Source: Dasyornis broadbenti
Taxonomy: Eukaryota; Chordata; Aves; Passeriformes; Dasyornithidae
Reading direction: 5' to 3'
DNA: 64,000 nt
NCBI GenBank assembly: GCA_013397935.1
Contig: VZRN01005177.1
Coordinates: 1 to 64,000 of the forward strand
This document shows, one piece after another, positions 1 through 10,290 of this stretch. The position numbers were made by a program, and so were the translations under genes. The notes below the pieces were generated by a model. It saw nothing but the letters and a program-made list of their open reading frames with translations. It made no database searches and was not told where the DNA came from. Position 1 is the first letter of the stretch. Every line of letters begins with the position of its first letter.

Positions 1-1929
1 TAGAGGTGGAACATCCTGTCACAGGAATGTAGACATTTAATTTCCAGTCCAAGAACAAATAGAAAATGTTCTTAATTTGCACTTGTGTTCAGTTTAAAAA
101 ATAATGTCAATATTTTTGTTTAAAGAAAATATTGGCATTTTTCATTTAATTTTTTTCTTTTCCCCTGTGGATTTCACTAAAGAATTTAGTGTTCTTTATT
201 TGACTTTGACTTTCTGAAAACTTCTATTGAAGCATTTCTTTCAGATCTCAACTGCACAGTTGTTGCAAAAATGTTCTGCAAAATATAAGAAAAAAAATAG
301 AAAAGAGAGAATAAAAAATGAAATCTTTCATTAAAGTGCTAATGAAATTACTTAAGGACCTTATACAACCTTGAAGTAATACGGAATTAAGCCGTAATCC
401 CAATAAACCTTAAGAATATGAATAATATCAGAGGTCATCCTAATGATTGTAAGTTTGATTGTTTATCATGGAAATTCCATGGAGAATAAACCTGATGCGT
501 TCTGCTTTTGCCGATGAAATGCAAAGGAGGAAAAATGGTGTTTGGAATAGGTCACTGGGCCAGTAGCCAGAAGTTAATCTTTCTCTCCTTTGTTTTGAAC
601 TTGATTTAGAATCTAGAAAATATGTATTGCTTAAACAATAAAAAGCGCCAACATGCCAAGTTGCCAATTTTTTTTCCTTTGCCAGCTGTTTTCTTTTGTT
701 CTAAACAAGCACATCAGTGGCACTGCTATCTGTAGAAATGTTTCTGAATGTTGTCATGAATCCACCAGAACCCTCATTTTTGCAAATCCTGAAAGGTTGG
801 ATGCACGAAGGAATGTATGTTCTGAAGCTTCTTATTAGTGATCACTGCCTGTGAGCTATCAAAACTCTGAGGACATAACAATTCACAATCTCTGCTTCCT
901 CTTCACTGTGCCACGTAAATTAATTATGTAGTGTCAAACTACTGCATGCCCAGTGAGGTACAGGTCGCTCTTTCCTGATGAATAGGGAATGATATGAAAT
1001 CATTTACAGCGGTATTAGAACACTGCCAGTATCTTCCTGATCTGAAAGGGAATTTTTGTTAAACTTCGTTAGTCACATGAGGTGCTTGTATTCTGTCTAA
1101 ATGCCATCCAGCAGACACGTTTTAATATGCAGCCACTGTCTTTCATTCAGGCCTCTACTACATAAAAATGTGATGTCCATGCAGAATCTGAATGAGAGGG
1201 GCTGGCATAAAAGTCTGAACAAATACAATATGCATTGCCCCAACAAAGTCTCTAAGCCTATATCATGATCTGATAGACTGCCTACAAGCAGTCAAGCAGC
1301 TTTTCTCATAAAATATGGCAATTCCTAAGCACACTTTTGATACACAATTAAAACACACTTTTTGTAATAGAAATATAATACAATATGTATAATCTGTAAC
1401 AATAGAGCAAAAAAGATGACTGTATTCATAAATTAAATTGACATTTTGAAAGGTTAACACAAGAGCTCCTTTGCTGCCTATATCAATAAAAAAACATATT
1501 TCAAGTAATTAAAATCTCTGATGTGGATATTCCTTATTTGGTGCATGTCAGAAAGGACAAAATAGAGTAGCCTTAGACAGGAGATAAATACAGATAAAAC
1601 AAGCCCTGCTCCTAGAAGTTCTTATCTGCAAGAGAAATTATTGGTGGACAAGTCTTTCCTGGTAAATGAATTAAGAACATAGTAAGTATTGCTGTGAATT
1701 TGAAAGTTGGTAAAGAAAGAGAAAAACAGTATACAGGGCACTATTTTCACATGAACAATAGATGAGAAAGCTGTTAAGTAATACTAGATGTTGTACATGT
1801 CTGATACCTAGGTATGTCAGTTGTTTAAAAGTATTCTAAATATGCATAGATTCATGTTATTTATGCTTATAGAATTCGATGAAGCCCCTGTCTCTTCTTA
1901 AATGTCCTCATTATAAAGTAAAGGGGAAA
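1..1929. other. Anonymous AT-rich DNA, no gene seen
   Basis: Nothing here resembles a coding exon, RNA gene or known repeat. Short open frames (for example 653-838 plus, 1263-1460 minus) have no recognisable domain and a composition expected of AT-rich non-coding DNA. No tandem repeat or long homopolymer is present. Confidence 0.6.
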
Positions 1930-2535
1930 AAGGGAGAAACAGGAGCGCACAGAGCTCTGTCCAGGGATAGGTGAGGAGCCAGATGGAAGCTTGTGGATGA
2001 AGGTAAGCAGGTGGACCAGCATGGCTGCTGTTGCAGTAGGTATCTGCTACAGATCTCCTGAGCAGGAAGAAGTCATAGCTGAGGCCCTCTTCAGATGGCT
2101 GGGAGGAACATCACATTTACAGGCAGTTACATTTACATTAATCTCCCCTGGTCCTTACAGGAGACTGTTACCACCCTGTATCTTTTGGAGGGACAAAACA
2201 GAAGGGTCCAAGCAGATTTTCCAAGTGTGTGGATGATGGGTGGTTGAGGAGCCAGGAAAGCAGGGTGGTCTGCTGGACCACTTAAAAACAAGGAAGAACT
2301 GGTCATAGATATTAAAATGAGGGACAGCCTTGGCTGCAGAGACCGTAAGATTGTGGGTTCATGATCCTGAAAGGGGGAAGGAGGCAAAAAGGCCAAACCA
2401 CAGCTCTGTGTTTCAGGAGGGCAGACTTTTGCCTCTTCAGGGGTGTGTCTGGAAGAATCCCGTGGGCTACATCCCTGGAGGGGATGAGTCCAGAAGAGCT
2501 ACATACCAGTCGTGTACCTCCAGTCCTTGAGAAGC
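1930..2535 (+). mobile_element. CR1 LINE fragment, endonuclease region of ORF2, decayed
   Basis: The stretch matches, as I remember it, the avian CR1 (chicken repeat 1) ORF2 endonuclease region. The order is the VGICYRSPEQEE block near 2035-2075, the CIFWRD block near 2178-2195, a long central part containing a ctgctggacc motif and an aacaaggaagaactggt motif near 2270-2305, an agccttggctgcag motif near 2326-2340, and the aggagggcagacttttgcct block near 2416-2435. CR1 is a non-LTR retrotransposon that nicks target DNA with this endonuclease. The copy is dead: the segment that should carry the conserved G-D-F-N residues reads G-D-C-Y near 2160-2172, about 25 extra bases with a repeated acatttaca motif sit just before it, and the frame is broken between 2236 and 2330. 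Neither the 5' part, the reverse transcriptase nor the CR1 3' tail is attached. The 5' edge is approximate. Confidence 0.88.
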
Positions 2536-2802
2536 TGAAGAAAATTTCTTCTTAAAGCATTTGTGTGGGGATAATACTAAGTAAACGCAATGGATATAGT
2601 GCTTTTAGGCTCCTCTAAACAACAATTAGTTGTGGGAATTGACAGCTGGCCTGTCTCAGCTCACAGACACCCAAGGCACCAGGAACAATTCAAAGGGAGG
2701 TCATTATCTGCAAGAGGTGTGTGCTAGCATTCACTGACCAATAATATTGTAGGATTACAAGTTAGGAGCCAATGGCTATGAGGCGGAAACTTTCAAAAAG
2801 GG

Positions 2803-2809
2803 TATAAAA
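2803..2809 (+). promoter_or_regulatory. TATA box of the LTR at 2631-2899
   Basis: TATAAAA lies 31-35 bp downstream of a CCAAT box (2769-2773), in the position expected for the LTR promoter. Whether it still drives transcription cannot be told from sequence. Confidence 0.6.
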
Positions 2810-2822
2810 GAGACGTTGCGGC

Positions 2823-2828
2823 AATAAA
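2823..2828 (+). terminator. Poly(A) signal of the LTR at 2631-2899
   Basis: AATAAA starts 20 bp after the start of the TATA box and is followed by a T-rich, GT-containing stretch (about 2860-2890), as in a retroviral R-U5 region. Confidence 0.55.
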
Positions 2829-2899
2829 TGAAGACTCTGCCTTCCCTCAACCTGTCCTGGAGCTGCTTTCTTTATGTGTCGTTGCCGTGTCGAACCACA

Positions 2900-3359
2900 A
2901 AAATTAGTATGATTTATTTCCCCCTCCCCGCCATCAGAGCCTTACAGGCAGTGCCCTTACCAATTTTGATTTGAATACTTTAGGATCCTTTCTAGAATGA
3001 TCCAGAGGAGATGGTAGCACTGCTTGATTACAACCTGAAGTGACCCTGTTAGCTTTTGTCATCCCTGGCACATGGCAGCTGCCCATTCACAGGTCAAGGA
3101 GAAAATTCCTTGTGTCCACAACAGTAAACTTGTATGATAGCCTTCTTTTTACATTTTCTTCAGTCTTTTTGTATGATGTATATGTGTACATCTTGCAGAG
3201 CTTTTTCACCTATTGTTTTTCTCGTCTACTCTGTACTTCTAGCAAGCAGCATATTTTTCTGCCTTGTATAAGGGCAGGAATATTTTTGCACTTGGGGAAA
3301 TATTTTCGCATGGTGTGGAGAATTGAGGTTTTTAACATGATTCATATTAACCTGAGATA
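2900..3359. other. Anonymous DNA after the LTR
   Basis: A C-rich patch near 2930 is followed by T-rich sequence. The plus open frame 3040-3360 (106 codons) is rich in F, Y, S and L and has no recognisable motif. Treated as non-coding. Confidence 0.5.
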
Positions 3360-4080
3360 AATGTGACTCTGAATTTGTGGCTCTGACTCAATTGTGACAA
3401 GTCCCTCTAATTTAGCATGCTTTTCTGGTAAAATAATTAACAATGACAGTAGGTGTGACTACATTGTGACTTGTGGTATTCATTGTTATTTGTGTAGAGA
3501 GGGTCAAAACTGAACTTTTGACCCTTTTGGCTTAATGTTGTCACAGGTGCTTCAGAGTGGGGGGTAAAAGAATGCAGAGACACAAAAAATAATGCAGGTG
3601 ATGTGTTCTTGAACTCTTGACTTTCAGCAGCTGCATTTTAAAAGCTGTCATTCCATTTTGCTGGTATGTCTGTGGGACCTCCCCATTATGTGTGCAAACA
3701 ATCTGATTAGTATTTTTTATAGGCTAGTCTTGTCTGCTTTTATTACAGACATCACCTTCAGACATGGGGCCACCATAGCCATTAAATCAAGAATATTTAG
3801 CTATTATTTGTAATAAATGTCAGCAGGGCTGAATTGAAGCCAGCAGGAAATGTTCAGGGCAGAAAACACACTGACATTCATTCATGCAAATTTGTACCAC
3901 TAGTAGAATTAATCATAACGAGGACTGGTAAAACATACATTGTATTTATATTACTGTTTTGGCCAATTGTGATTCATCACAAAAATGAGGGCTATAATGG
4001 GTAAGCTGCAATCTTGTGACAAAAAGCCACATTCAAAATATAATTAGGTTGAGTATAACTTCCAAGACAAGACTTTTAGA
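3360..4080. other. Candidate conserved non-coding element (enhancer-like block)
   Basis: About 720 bp of AT-rich sequence without visible transposon remnants. It is dense in motifs often seen in vertebrate developmental enhancers: atgcaaat-like octamer sequence near 3885, several attaa/taatt cores, and GGGTCA/TGACCC half-sites at 3501-3524. The label is inference from texture only. It could equally be ordinary unique intergenic DNA. Confidence 0.3.
3500..3525. repeat. Perfect inverted repeat, 10-bp arms, 6-bp spacer
   Basis: AGGGTCAAAA (3500-3509), spacer ctgaac, then TTTTGACCCT (3516-3525). The arms are exact reverse complements. Each arm contains a GGGTCA hexamer, a known nuclear-receptor half-site variant, in opposite orientations. 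Confidence 0.85.
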
Positions 4081-7000
4081 CTCCTTTTAAGTTAAAAAGG
4101 GTCAATGTAAAAGAACTGCAGGTCCTCAAATTTTATCTGGTAATTTCAGTCAGATTTAAAAAAAAAAGTCAGGCAACTTTTTGTATTTTTAGCTCTTCTG
4201 TCTCTTTTCACAATATGGAAAGGTATGTTCTTAATAATATTTTGCTAGGAAGGTTTTGAAGGTAAAATACATAAAGTCTTTTAAACTTCAATATTGTATG
4301 CTCTATGAAACTTACTAAATGTATCCTATTCAGAATATAGAATGAGAATTCTTGTATTTTAGCAGGAACAGGGTTCCATGACAGGTGTCTTACTGCAGCA
4401 TGGAAATGTTTTGCTAGATTGTGGATGGAGATCACAAGATTTACATTGATTAAAAGCTCAGGAGATTGTCTAGTGTCAGGAAAGTTTGAGATCCAGAAGC
4501 TGCTGGGAGGCCAAACTTCACTGATTTTGAACCTGTAGCCTGCAGAGCTGACATGAGCAGAAATTGCTTCAGGAGCCCAGCTGTTTAGTACTGTTGAACT
4601 GACGCAGACTAGGAATTGAATTCTGGTCTAGTGAATCCAGCTCTTTAAAGTTTTGCTCATGAAAAATATAAAGAAAGTGCTCCCTTTTCCAGTTCTTGCT
4701 TTGCAAATTCAAATAGAGAAAACAAACTTAATTGCAAATATATTAAATACTTAACATTGTAAAAGTGCATAAGAATATGTAATTTTAGTAACTATTTTTT
4801 TTTCCACTCCTATAAAGGTAAATGAAAACTAGTGTTAGATCTAGATGTCATGGTATCAGGATCTGATGGACAGCCTACTAGTATTTGATAGAAGTAAAAA
4901 AAAAAAAAAACCAACAAACATTTAAGCCTATTTAAATGTATCCCAGTGCAATATTTGTTGGAAATTACACACTTGAATGATCTGTAAAAAACCCTGTAAT
5001 TACGGGTTTTTTTGTATAAGATGTAGTCCTTTGCATCAGGCCCTGAGGAAGATTATAATGTGAATCTGTAAGTGATAAAACTCAGAAAAAAATTAATAAT
5101 GTATTCTATTATTCCTGAAATGTGAAAACCAGAGGATGAAAGCATATACTTTTTTATCTCCTTCTATTATCTTGATGTAAAAAGATAAGTCTTAAATTTG
5201 TTCTTGAAGAGATTAAAAAATAAGTTAGCTGACTAGAACTGACATAAAAATGTTAGGGGAATTTAGAGACAATAACTATTCTCACAGTTCTTCAGTTGTG
5301 GGATTTAAACAGTGAGTCACAGAGAGCATGAAGCTGAAGTAAGATTCATAAAATTAAAATAAAAAGCTTTCATATGGTGTTCTCTGAGCCAAATACAATT
5401 TTTCAGAGTACTGAATTTCCTGAAGTGCCAAGAAATTAAATGCAAAACAAATATTCCGAATAAATTTTCCATTCTCACTGTTTGTAGTTATTACATGGGG
5501 TGTTATCTTGCAGACTGGGGGAATATGTAAACAAAAACATCTAAGTGCCAGAAGGAGGCAGCATTAATTTTTTCCTCAAGGTTCTGGTTTTAGTTGCTGA
5601 TTTTGGACAAAGGACCTGATTTGATCGAGGGGAAATGAATGCTTCCTATGAAATGAAATACAGCATCACTTCACGTGATTCATTAACTCACTTAGCTCAT
5701 ACTGCTCTGTTACCATTATCATGTTACGCTCACTGAAAAAAAAGTCATAATTAGATGTCACTGTTCTTTTTTTAGGGCAAAATGTTTTTATTTTGTCTTC
5801 CATGCTGTAAGTCTTAATCAATGTAAGTGTATTTGAATCCTGACTGCACTGTGCATTAATGTAAAACATTTCTGGTGGTCTTAAAGGTTCTGTTTAGAGG
5901 ATGCAGGTATCCTTCATCATAAAATGTCATGTGAATTTTTTTCATCCCAATAACATTAAGTCATAAATGGCAAGGAGGCAGAAATTACTTAATAAAGAAA
6001 TTATTCAGCACTTAGCCAAGCAGAAGTGGTACCATCTACAAAATGAATTTTCCAGTTAAATTAGACACTGTCAGTAACTAAGAGCCAATTCCTCAATAAA
6101 CTAAAACCACATTTTGGTATGTCCTAGCTGTACGCCTAAGAATGTGGATATATTTAATTTTTTAAAACTTTCATTTTGCCTCCTGTTTCAGTAACAGTCA
6201 AAAGCTATCAGTGCTATCAAAGAGGTGAATCACAAACAACTCATTCCAAATACTCCCAAAAATTGTGAGTGAAGTTGGTTGCCTGAAACAGTGCAATTGA
6301 TTTAGACATCATAAACCTAAAAAATAATGTTTCCTGGCCGGTTATGTTTTTATTTTTGTTATTTATTAGCTTTTTTATTTTTTAAATCCTGAGAAGCAGA
6401 AGAAAATCCAATTTAAAAATAAATAAAGCTGAGGTAATTGTACAGTTCTAATAGATTAACTTACAGAAAAAGGTTAGTGTGGCATCTCCAAGAATTCAGT
6501 CAGTACCTAATTTCACTAGTGTAGTTGCCTCATATCCCCTGTATAATGTGCAGGTCCCAACTCCACTGCAATTAAAAAAACAAAAAAACCCACAACCCCC
6601 AGATTTACCTTCATGTTTCTGTCTTATTTCCTTGAAAATATAACTTTGTGTCTAATACTATAAAGGGGAAATAAATACATTCCAGTTTTGGCCTGACTCC
6701 TTGTGAAATGGTAAGAAAATTACATTTCTTACCTGGTCTGAATGCTACTTTGTAAAGCAGTCTCTGGTGTGAAGGCTAGGTGACAGTTCAGTGTCCCTCA
6801 GTACATTCTTTCTTTAGAACACTAGAAGACAAGGTAAGGCCAATTACGTTTGTATATCCTGGACTGGATGCAGTAAGGTCAAATAAAAACATGTAGTACA
6901 GTATAAAGGGACTAAGCAGTACAGCCCTAACTAGGAAACAGAACATGCTTAATAATTTTGGTTCTAATTTCATTCCTTCAAGGTTACATACTGCCTTGGG

Positions 7001-8972
7001 AAGGAAATGCTTAATCTTCCCATCTTGCTTAATATTACTAAACATAATGAATATATTGATTGAGGACTTTGTGATTGTTTTTAGAAACTAAAATTTCCAG
7101 TAAAGTACTAGAATAACTGCAATTCAATAAAAGAAACAGTTTCTTCTGAGATGGCTTGTGATCTGATATTGTTGGTGAATTCTTCCACTGAGCACATTGT
7201 GCAACTGTGGCTCACAAAAAATTTAAACAGTATTAAACAGCTAATACGGAAAATACGTGGCTTCTAGTTTGATTATAGTGGTGCTGTCAGTCTTTGAAAG
7301 CCATAGAATACACATTGTTACTTGGTCAGAATTATTTTCTGTATATTTTACTCAGTGCATTTGTTTAAAGATATAATAGTCTACCTTTGGTATTAAAAAG
7401 TGAAACAATTTGCAGGTGTATGTTTATGTTGCCTCTCTATGATGACCTTGATTAGAGATAGAAGTTATTATTTTCTAATGTGGCTAATTAACAATTAATA
7501 ATCTGAAATGCAAAAATAATTGTTAAAGAAATGCTTGCTCTGTGTACCAGAAAGTGAAGAAAATAACAATCCTGTAGCTCAAGAGATTAACAATCTCTTT
7601 TTTTCAGAAAATTTGTTTGTAAACACAAAAGTTTTTATGTAAACTTGCAAATTTTTGAGTGCTTGTTGGGAACTATAGGAAGATTAAAAATGGAGATGTG
7701 GTTTACACTCATATAACCATATAGTTTTATGGTATATATCTCTCCAACCCTTTTACATTGAAATCCTAAAAATAGCTGAGGACATTTTAAATAGTTTGGG
7801 TTATTACTTTGAAATTACAGATGCTAGTATTGTATGAGAGGCCCTCAATGAATGGAAAAGTGGAAAAGTTCATTGATTTGTGATGGAGAGGGTGGATGGA
7901 TCAATTAGATAATACTGACTCAAGTACTCTAGCTTAGAATTGCAGGCCACTTTCTACCTTTTAGCTGAGTAATAAAACTGTATTCATGATAACTTTTGGC
8001 CATTTCATGGTACATTTTGCAAGAATAGGTTTTTGCAATCTATTGTCCTTGGCTAAATTCCAATTGCAATAATTCCATTATGCCTTTCTAAAGTCACTTT
8101 TGAAGTATCAGCTATAACCTTCCTTTCTTTTCCTGAAGGGGAATAAAAATTGTAATTGCTTAGGTTTTTTTTTAATGTTTCACAGTGTCTACTTGGGGGA
8201 CTGAGAGTATGTACTTTCAAAATCTTTTTGACATGTCAGCGTATTGAATCAAAGTAAGATCCAACAGTAAGGCTGAGCATATCTGCTGCGATTGTGTTGT
8301 GAACATGCATATCTTAGAGAACATGGGCATCTGTTGCAGTTGAAAAAATCTGTCTATAAGTGGAAATGTACAGTAGTTGCTAGGTTTTGCTGTAAGAGTA
8401 AATTGCACAGACGATGCTGGAAATAATCCGTGGAGCAGTGATGTGACACAGAGAGCACATCCTTCTGATGCGTGACTAGTTCAGCCCAGGTCAGCATTTG
8501 GGGGCATATTCTGGGCAAGAAATCTGATACTGAGATTTGGCCGTCTGACACTGAGACTGTTCTTGTAATGCAATCATTTACAAATCTAGAGAAAGAAATG
8601 CCTGAAGAATAGGTGAATCCCTTCAATTTACATACAGCTAATAATGTTCTTTCCTAAGGATTTTAAGAAAACTTTGCTCCATATCACCCTGTGAAATTTA
8701 ACTTTTCTATATATGACAGGTCCATTGTAGTTCTAGGTTGGCTTACTACAGTGTATTTATTTTACATGTGAAGCTTGTGTGGTCATCATACACATTTCCA
8801 AAACTGTCCTTATTTGTTTTTAGTCCCTGTGCAGAATAAAGAGTATGCTAAAATGACTATGGGGGCATGGTAAGATTCCAAGCAAGTTGATCAACTGATG
8901 AAAACTAGCACACAAAAACTATTGAGTGAGCACACTGGTGCTGTAGTTGATTCTAGTGTTTCCTTCAGTGTA
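4081..8972. other. Anonymous AT-rich DNA, no gene seen
   Basis: No coding exon, RNA gene or recognised transposon. Contents worth noting are a 15-base A run followed by C/A-rich sequence (4896-4920), a hairpin at 4986-5012 and an A/C-rich patch at 6571-6600. The longest open frames are about 90 codons and have no domain signature. Confidence 0.55.
4986..5012. repeat. Near-palindromic hairpin
   Basis: AAAAAACCC (4986-4994) pairs with GGGTTTTTT (5004-5012). The loop contains the 8-bp palindrome GTAATTAC (4996-5003), so nearly the whole 27-bp segment is self-complementary with one bulged T. It resembles a bacterial intrinsic terminator in shape, but nothing else here is bacterial. Confidence 0.8.
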
Positions 8973-8996
8973 AAATTATGGAAATAGCCATAATTT
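8973..8996. repeat. Perfect inverted repeat, 9-bp arms, 6-bp spacer
   Basis: AAATTATGG (8973-8981) and CCATAATTT (8988-8996) are exact reverse complements around the spacer aaatag. Its function, if any, is unknown. Confidence 0.8.
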
Positions 8997-9362
8997 GAAG
9001 TGCAATGTGATACAGAGACATCCAGGGTACATCAGTTTGCTGCATCACACAGCATAACATTAGGCAGAGATACAATTTTGAATCTCAAAGGTGTTTTCTT
9101 TGTAGGATTTTGAGCTTTCCTTTATAGGAATAAATGAATTAATATATGCAGTCTAGCATCAATAATGTTAAATTCTTTAACGGTTCTTATTAGGGCACTC
9201 ATAGCATACATTTTTGTAGGTTTTTAAAAAATCATTCTGATGTTTTTGAAGTGTTACTGGGTTTTTGAAATGTACAAGTGTCTCTGGTCATACTCTGGAT
9301 ATTCTGACTCTTTCTCCTGCACAACTGATGAATAACTGCCATAGATGAGAATAGCAGTTGAA

Positions 9363-9377
9363 GATATATATATATAT
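9363..9377. repeat. (TA)n microsatellite
   Basis: About seven uninterrupted TA units ending in a short T run. Confidence 0.8.
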
Positions 9378-10226
9378 TTTAAACTTGATATATTTTTCAT
9401 ATTGTATTATCAATCCTTTTAAGGTGAGTAAAGTCTTAAGAGGTTTTTGGAAATTGTAACAATCATTTTAGTGCTTCAGCAAGTTTTGGCACTAGTGGTT
9501 TTATGTGCATGAATGCTCAGCTATCTGAGGACTGAAATGTCACATTGCTATGATCATAATAATTTAATGAGTTTGGTAGATTCTGGGACTACCTATAATT
9601 GCAGTAGGTGCAATCTGGTTGGTTATCACGTTTTGAATATTTCTATGGATTTTAAATTCTGCAGTGAACTTGCTATCCCATAATCTCCTGGCGAACATTC
9701 TACGTGGTAACTTAGAATGATTTGCAGTTTGGTGTCTCTACATCTGCTGATGACAGTACCACCCTGAAACAGGATTTATAATAACCCTTAAAGCAACACT
9801 GTTTTGTCCAGTAGCAGAAATTCCTTTACTTCTTAAGATATAAGTTAAGGGTGAATGGAGGGTGATGATGATTTAAAAATAGGAACCAAAGTGAGTTGTA
9901 TATCACAGTCCTACCCTTATGACCTCACTTTACAATTGAGGTATTGTAAAATAGCTGTAAACAGTCAAACCCCTTTGCAATAAATTATTGAATATAATAA
10001 GCCACACTGGAGACTCAGTATCTTAGAAGCTGTTCTCAGTCCCCAGGAAGCTGAAAAATTTTTGATGGGAAAAGAAACCACTGCAGTTAGATTTCAAACC
10101 AAGACTCTCTGAAGTTTTATGGTTTTTAGGCAGCCAGCTAGCTCTGAAAAGGATGTAAGCAGGGACCAAAAGGATCAATAAACCCCCCCGATGCCTACTT
10201 ATCTTGTAAAAATGTGCAAGAATTCT

Positions 10227-10290
10227 GTTTTTTTTGGTTTGTTTGTTTGGTTTTTTTGTTGTTTTTGTTGTTGTTGTTGTCTTTTTTCTT
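10227..10290. repeat. T-rich low-complexity tract with (TTTG)n and (TTG)n
   Basis: Runs of T are interrupted by GTTT and GTT units, the clearest being four to five TTG units around 10266-10280. The reverse strand gives a spurious K/T/N-rich open frame. Confidence 0.8.

Larger units (their letters stand above)
2631..2899 (+). mobile_element. Solo LTR of an endogenous retrovirus, compact alpharetrovirus/ERVK-like layout
   Basis: This 269-bp unit begins TGTGG and ends CCACA, giving perfect 5-bp inverted termini of the TG...CA type. Inside are CCAAT motifs at 2738-2742 and 2769-2773, a TATAAAA box at 2803-2809 and an AATAAA signal at 2823-2828, followed by a U5-like stretch. The very short TATA-to-AATAAA distance is typical of alpharetrovirus-type LTRs (established knowledge). 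The flanks read acaattagt before and aaaattagt after, 8 of 9 identical, which may be a decayed target-site duplication, although 6 bp would be usual for this class. No primer-binding site or viral coding sequence follows, so it is probably a solo LTR left by recombination. The family name is not known. Confidence 0.75.

Noticed and set aside
2900..2930. Primer-binding site of a provirus after the LTR at 2631-2899
   Set aside because: The sequence after the LTR does not start with a tRNA-complementary TGG motif, so no provirus interior is supported.
4986..5012. Bacterial-type intrinsic terminator
   Set aside because: The hairpin-plus-T shape is real, but the vertebrate context makes that function implausible.
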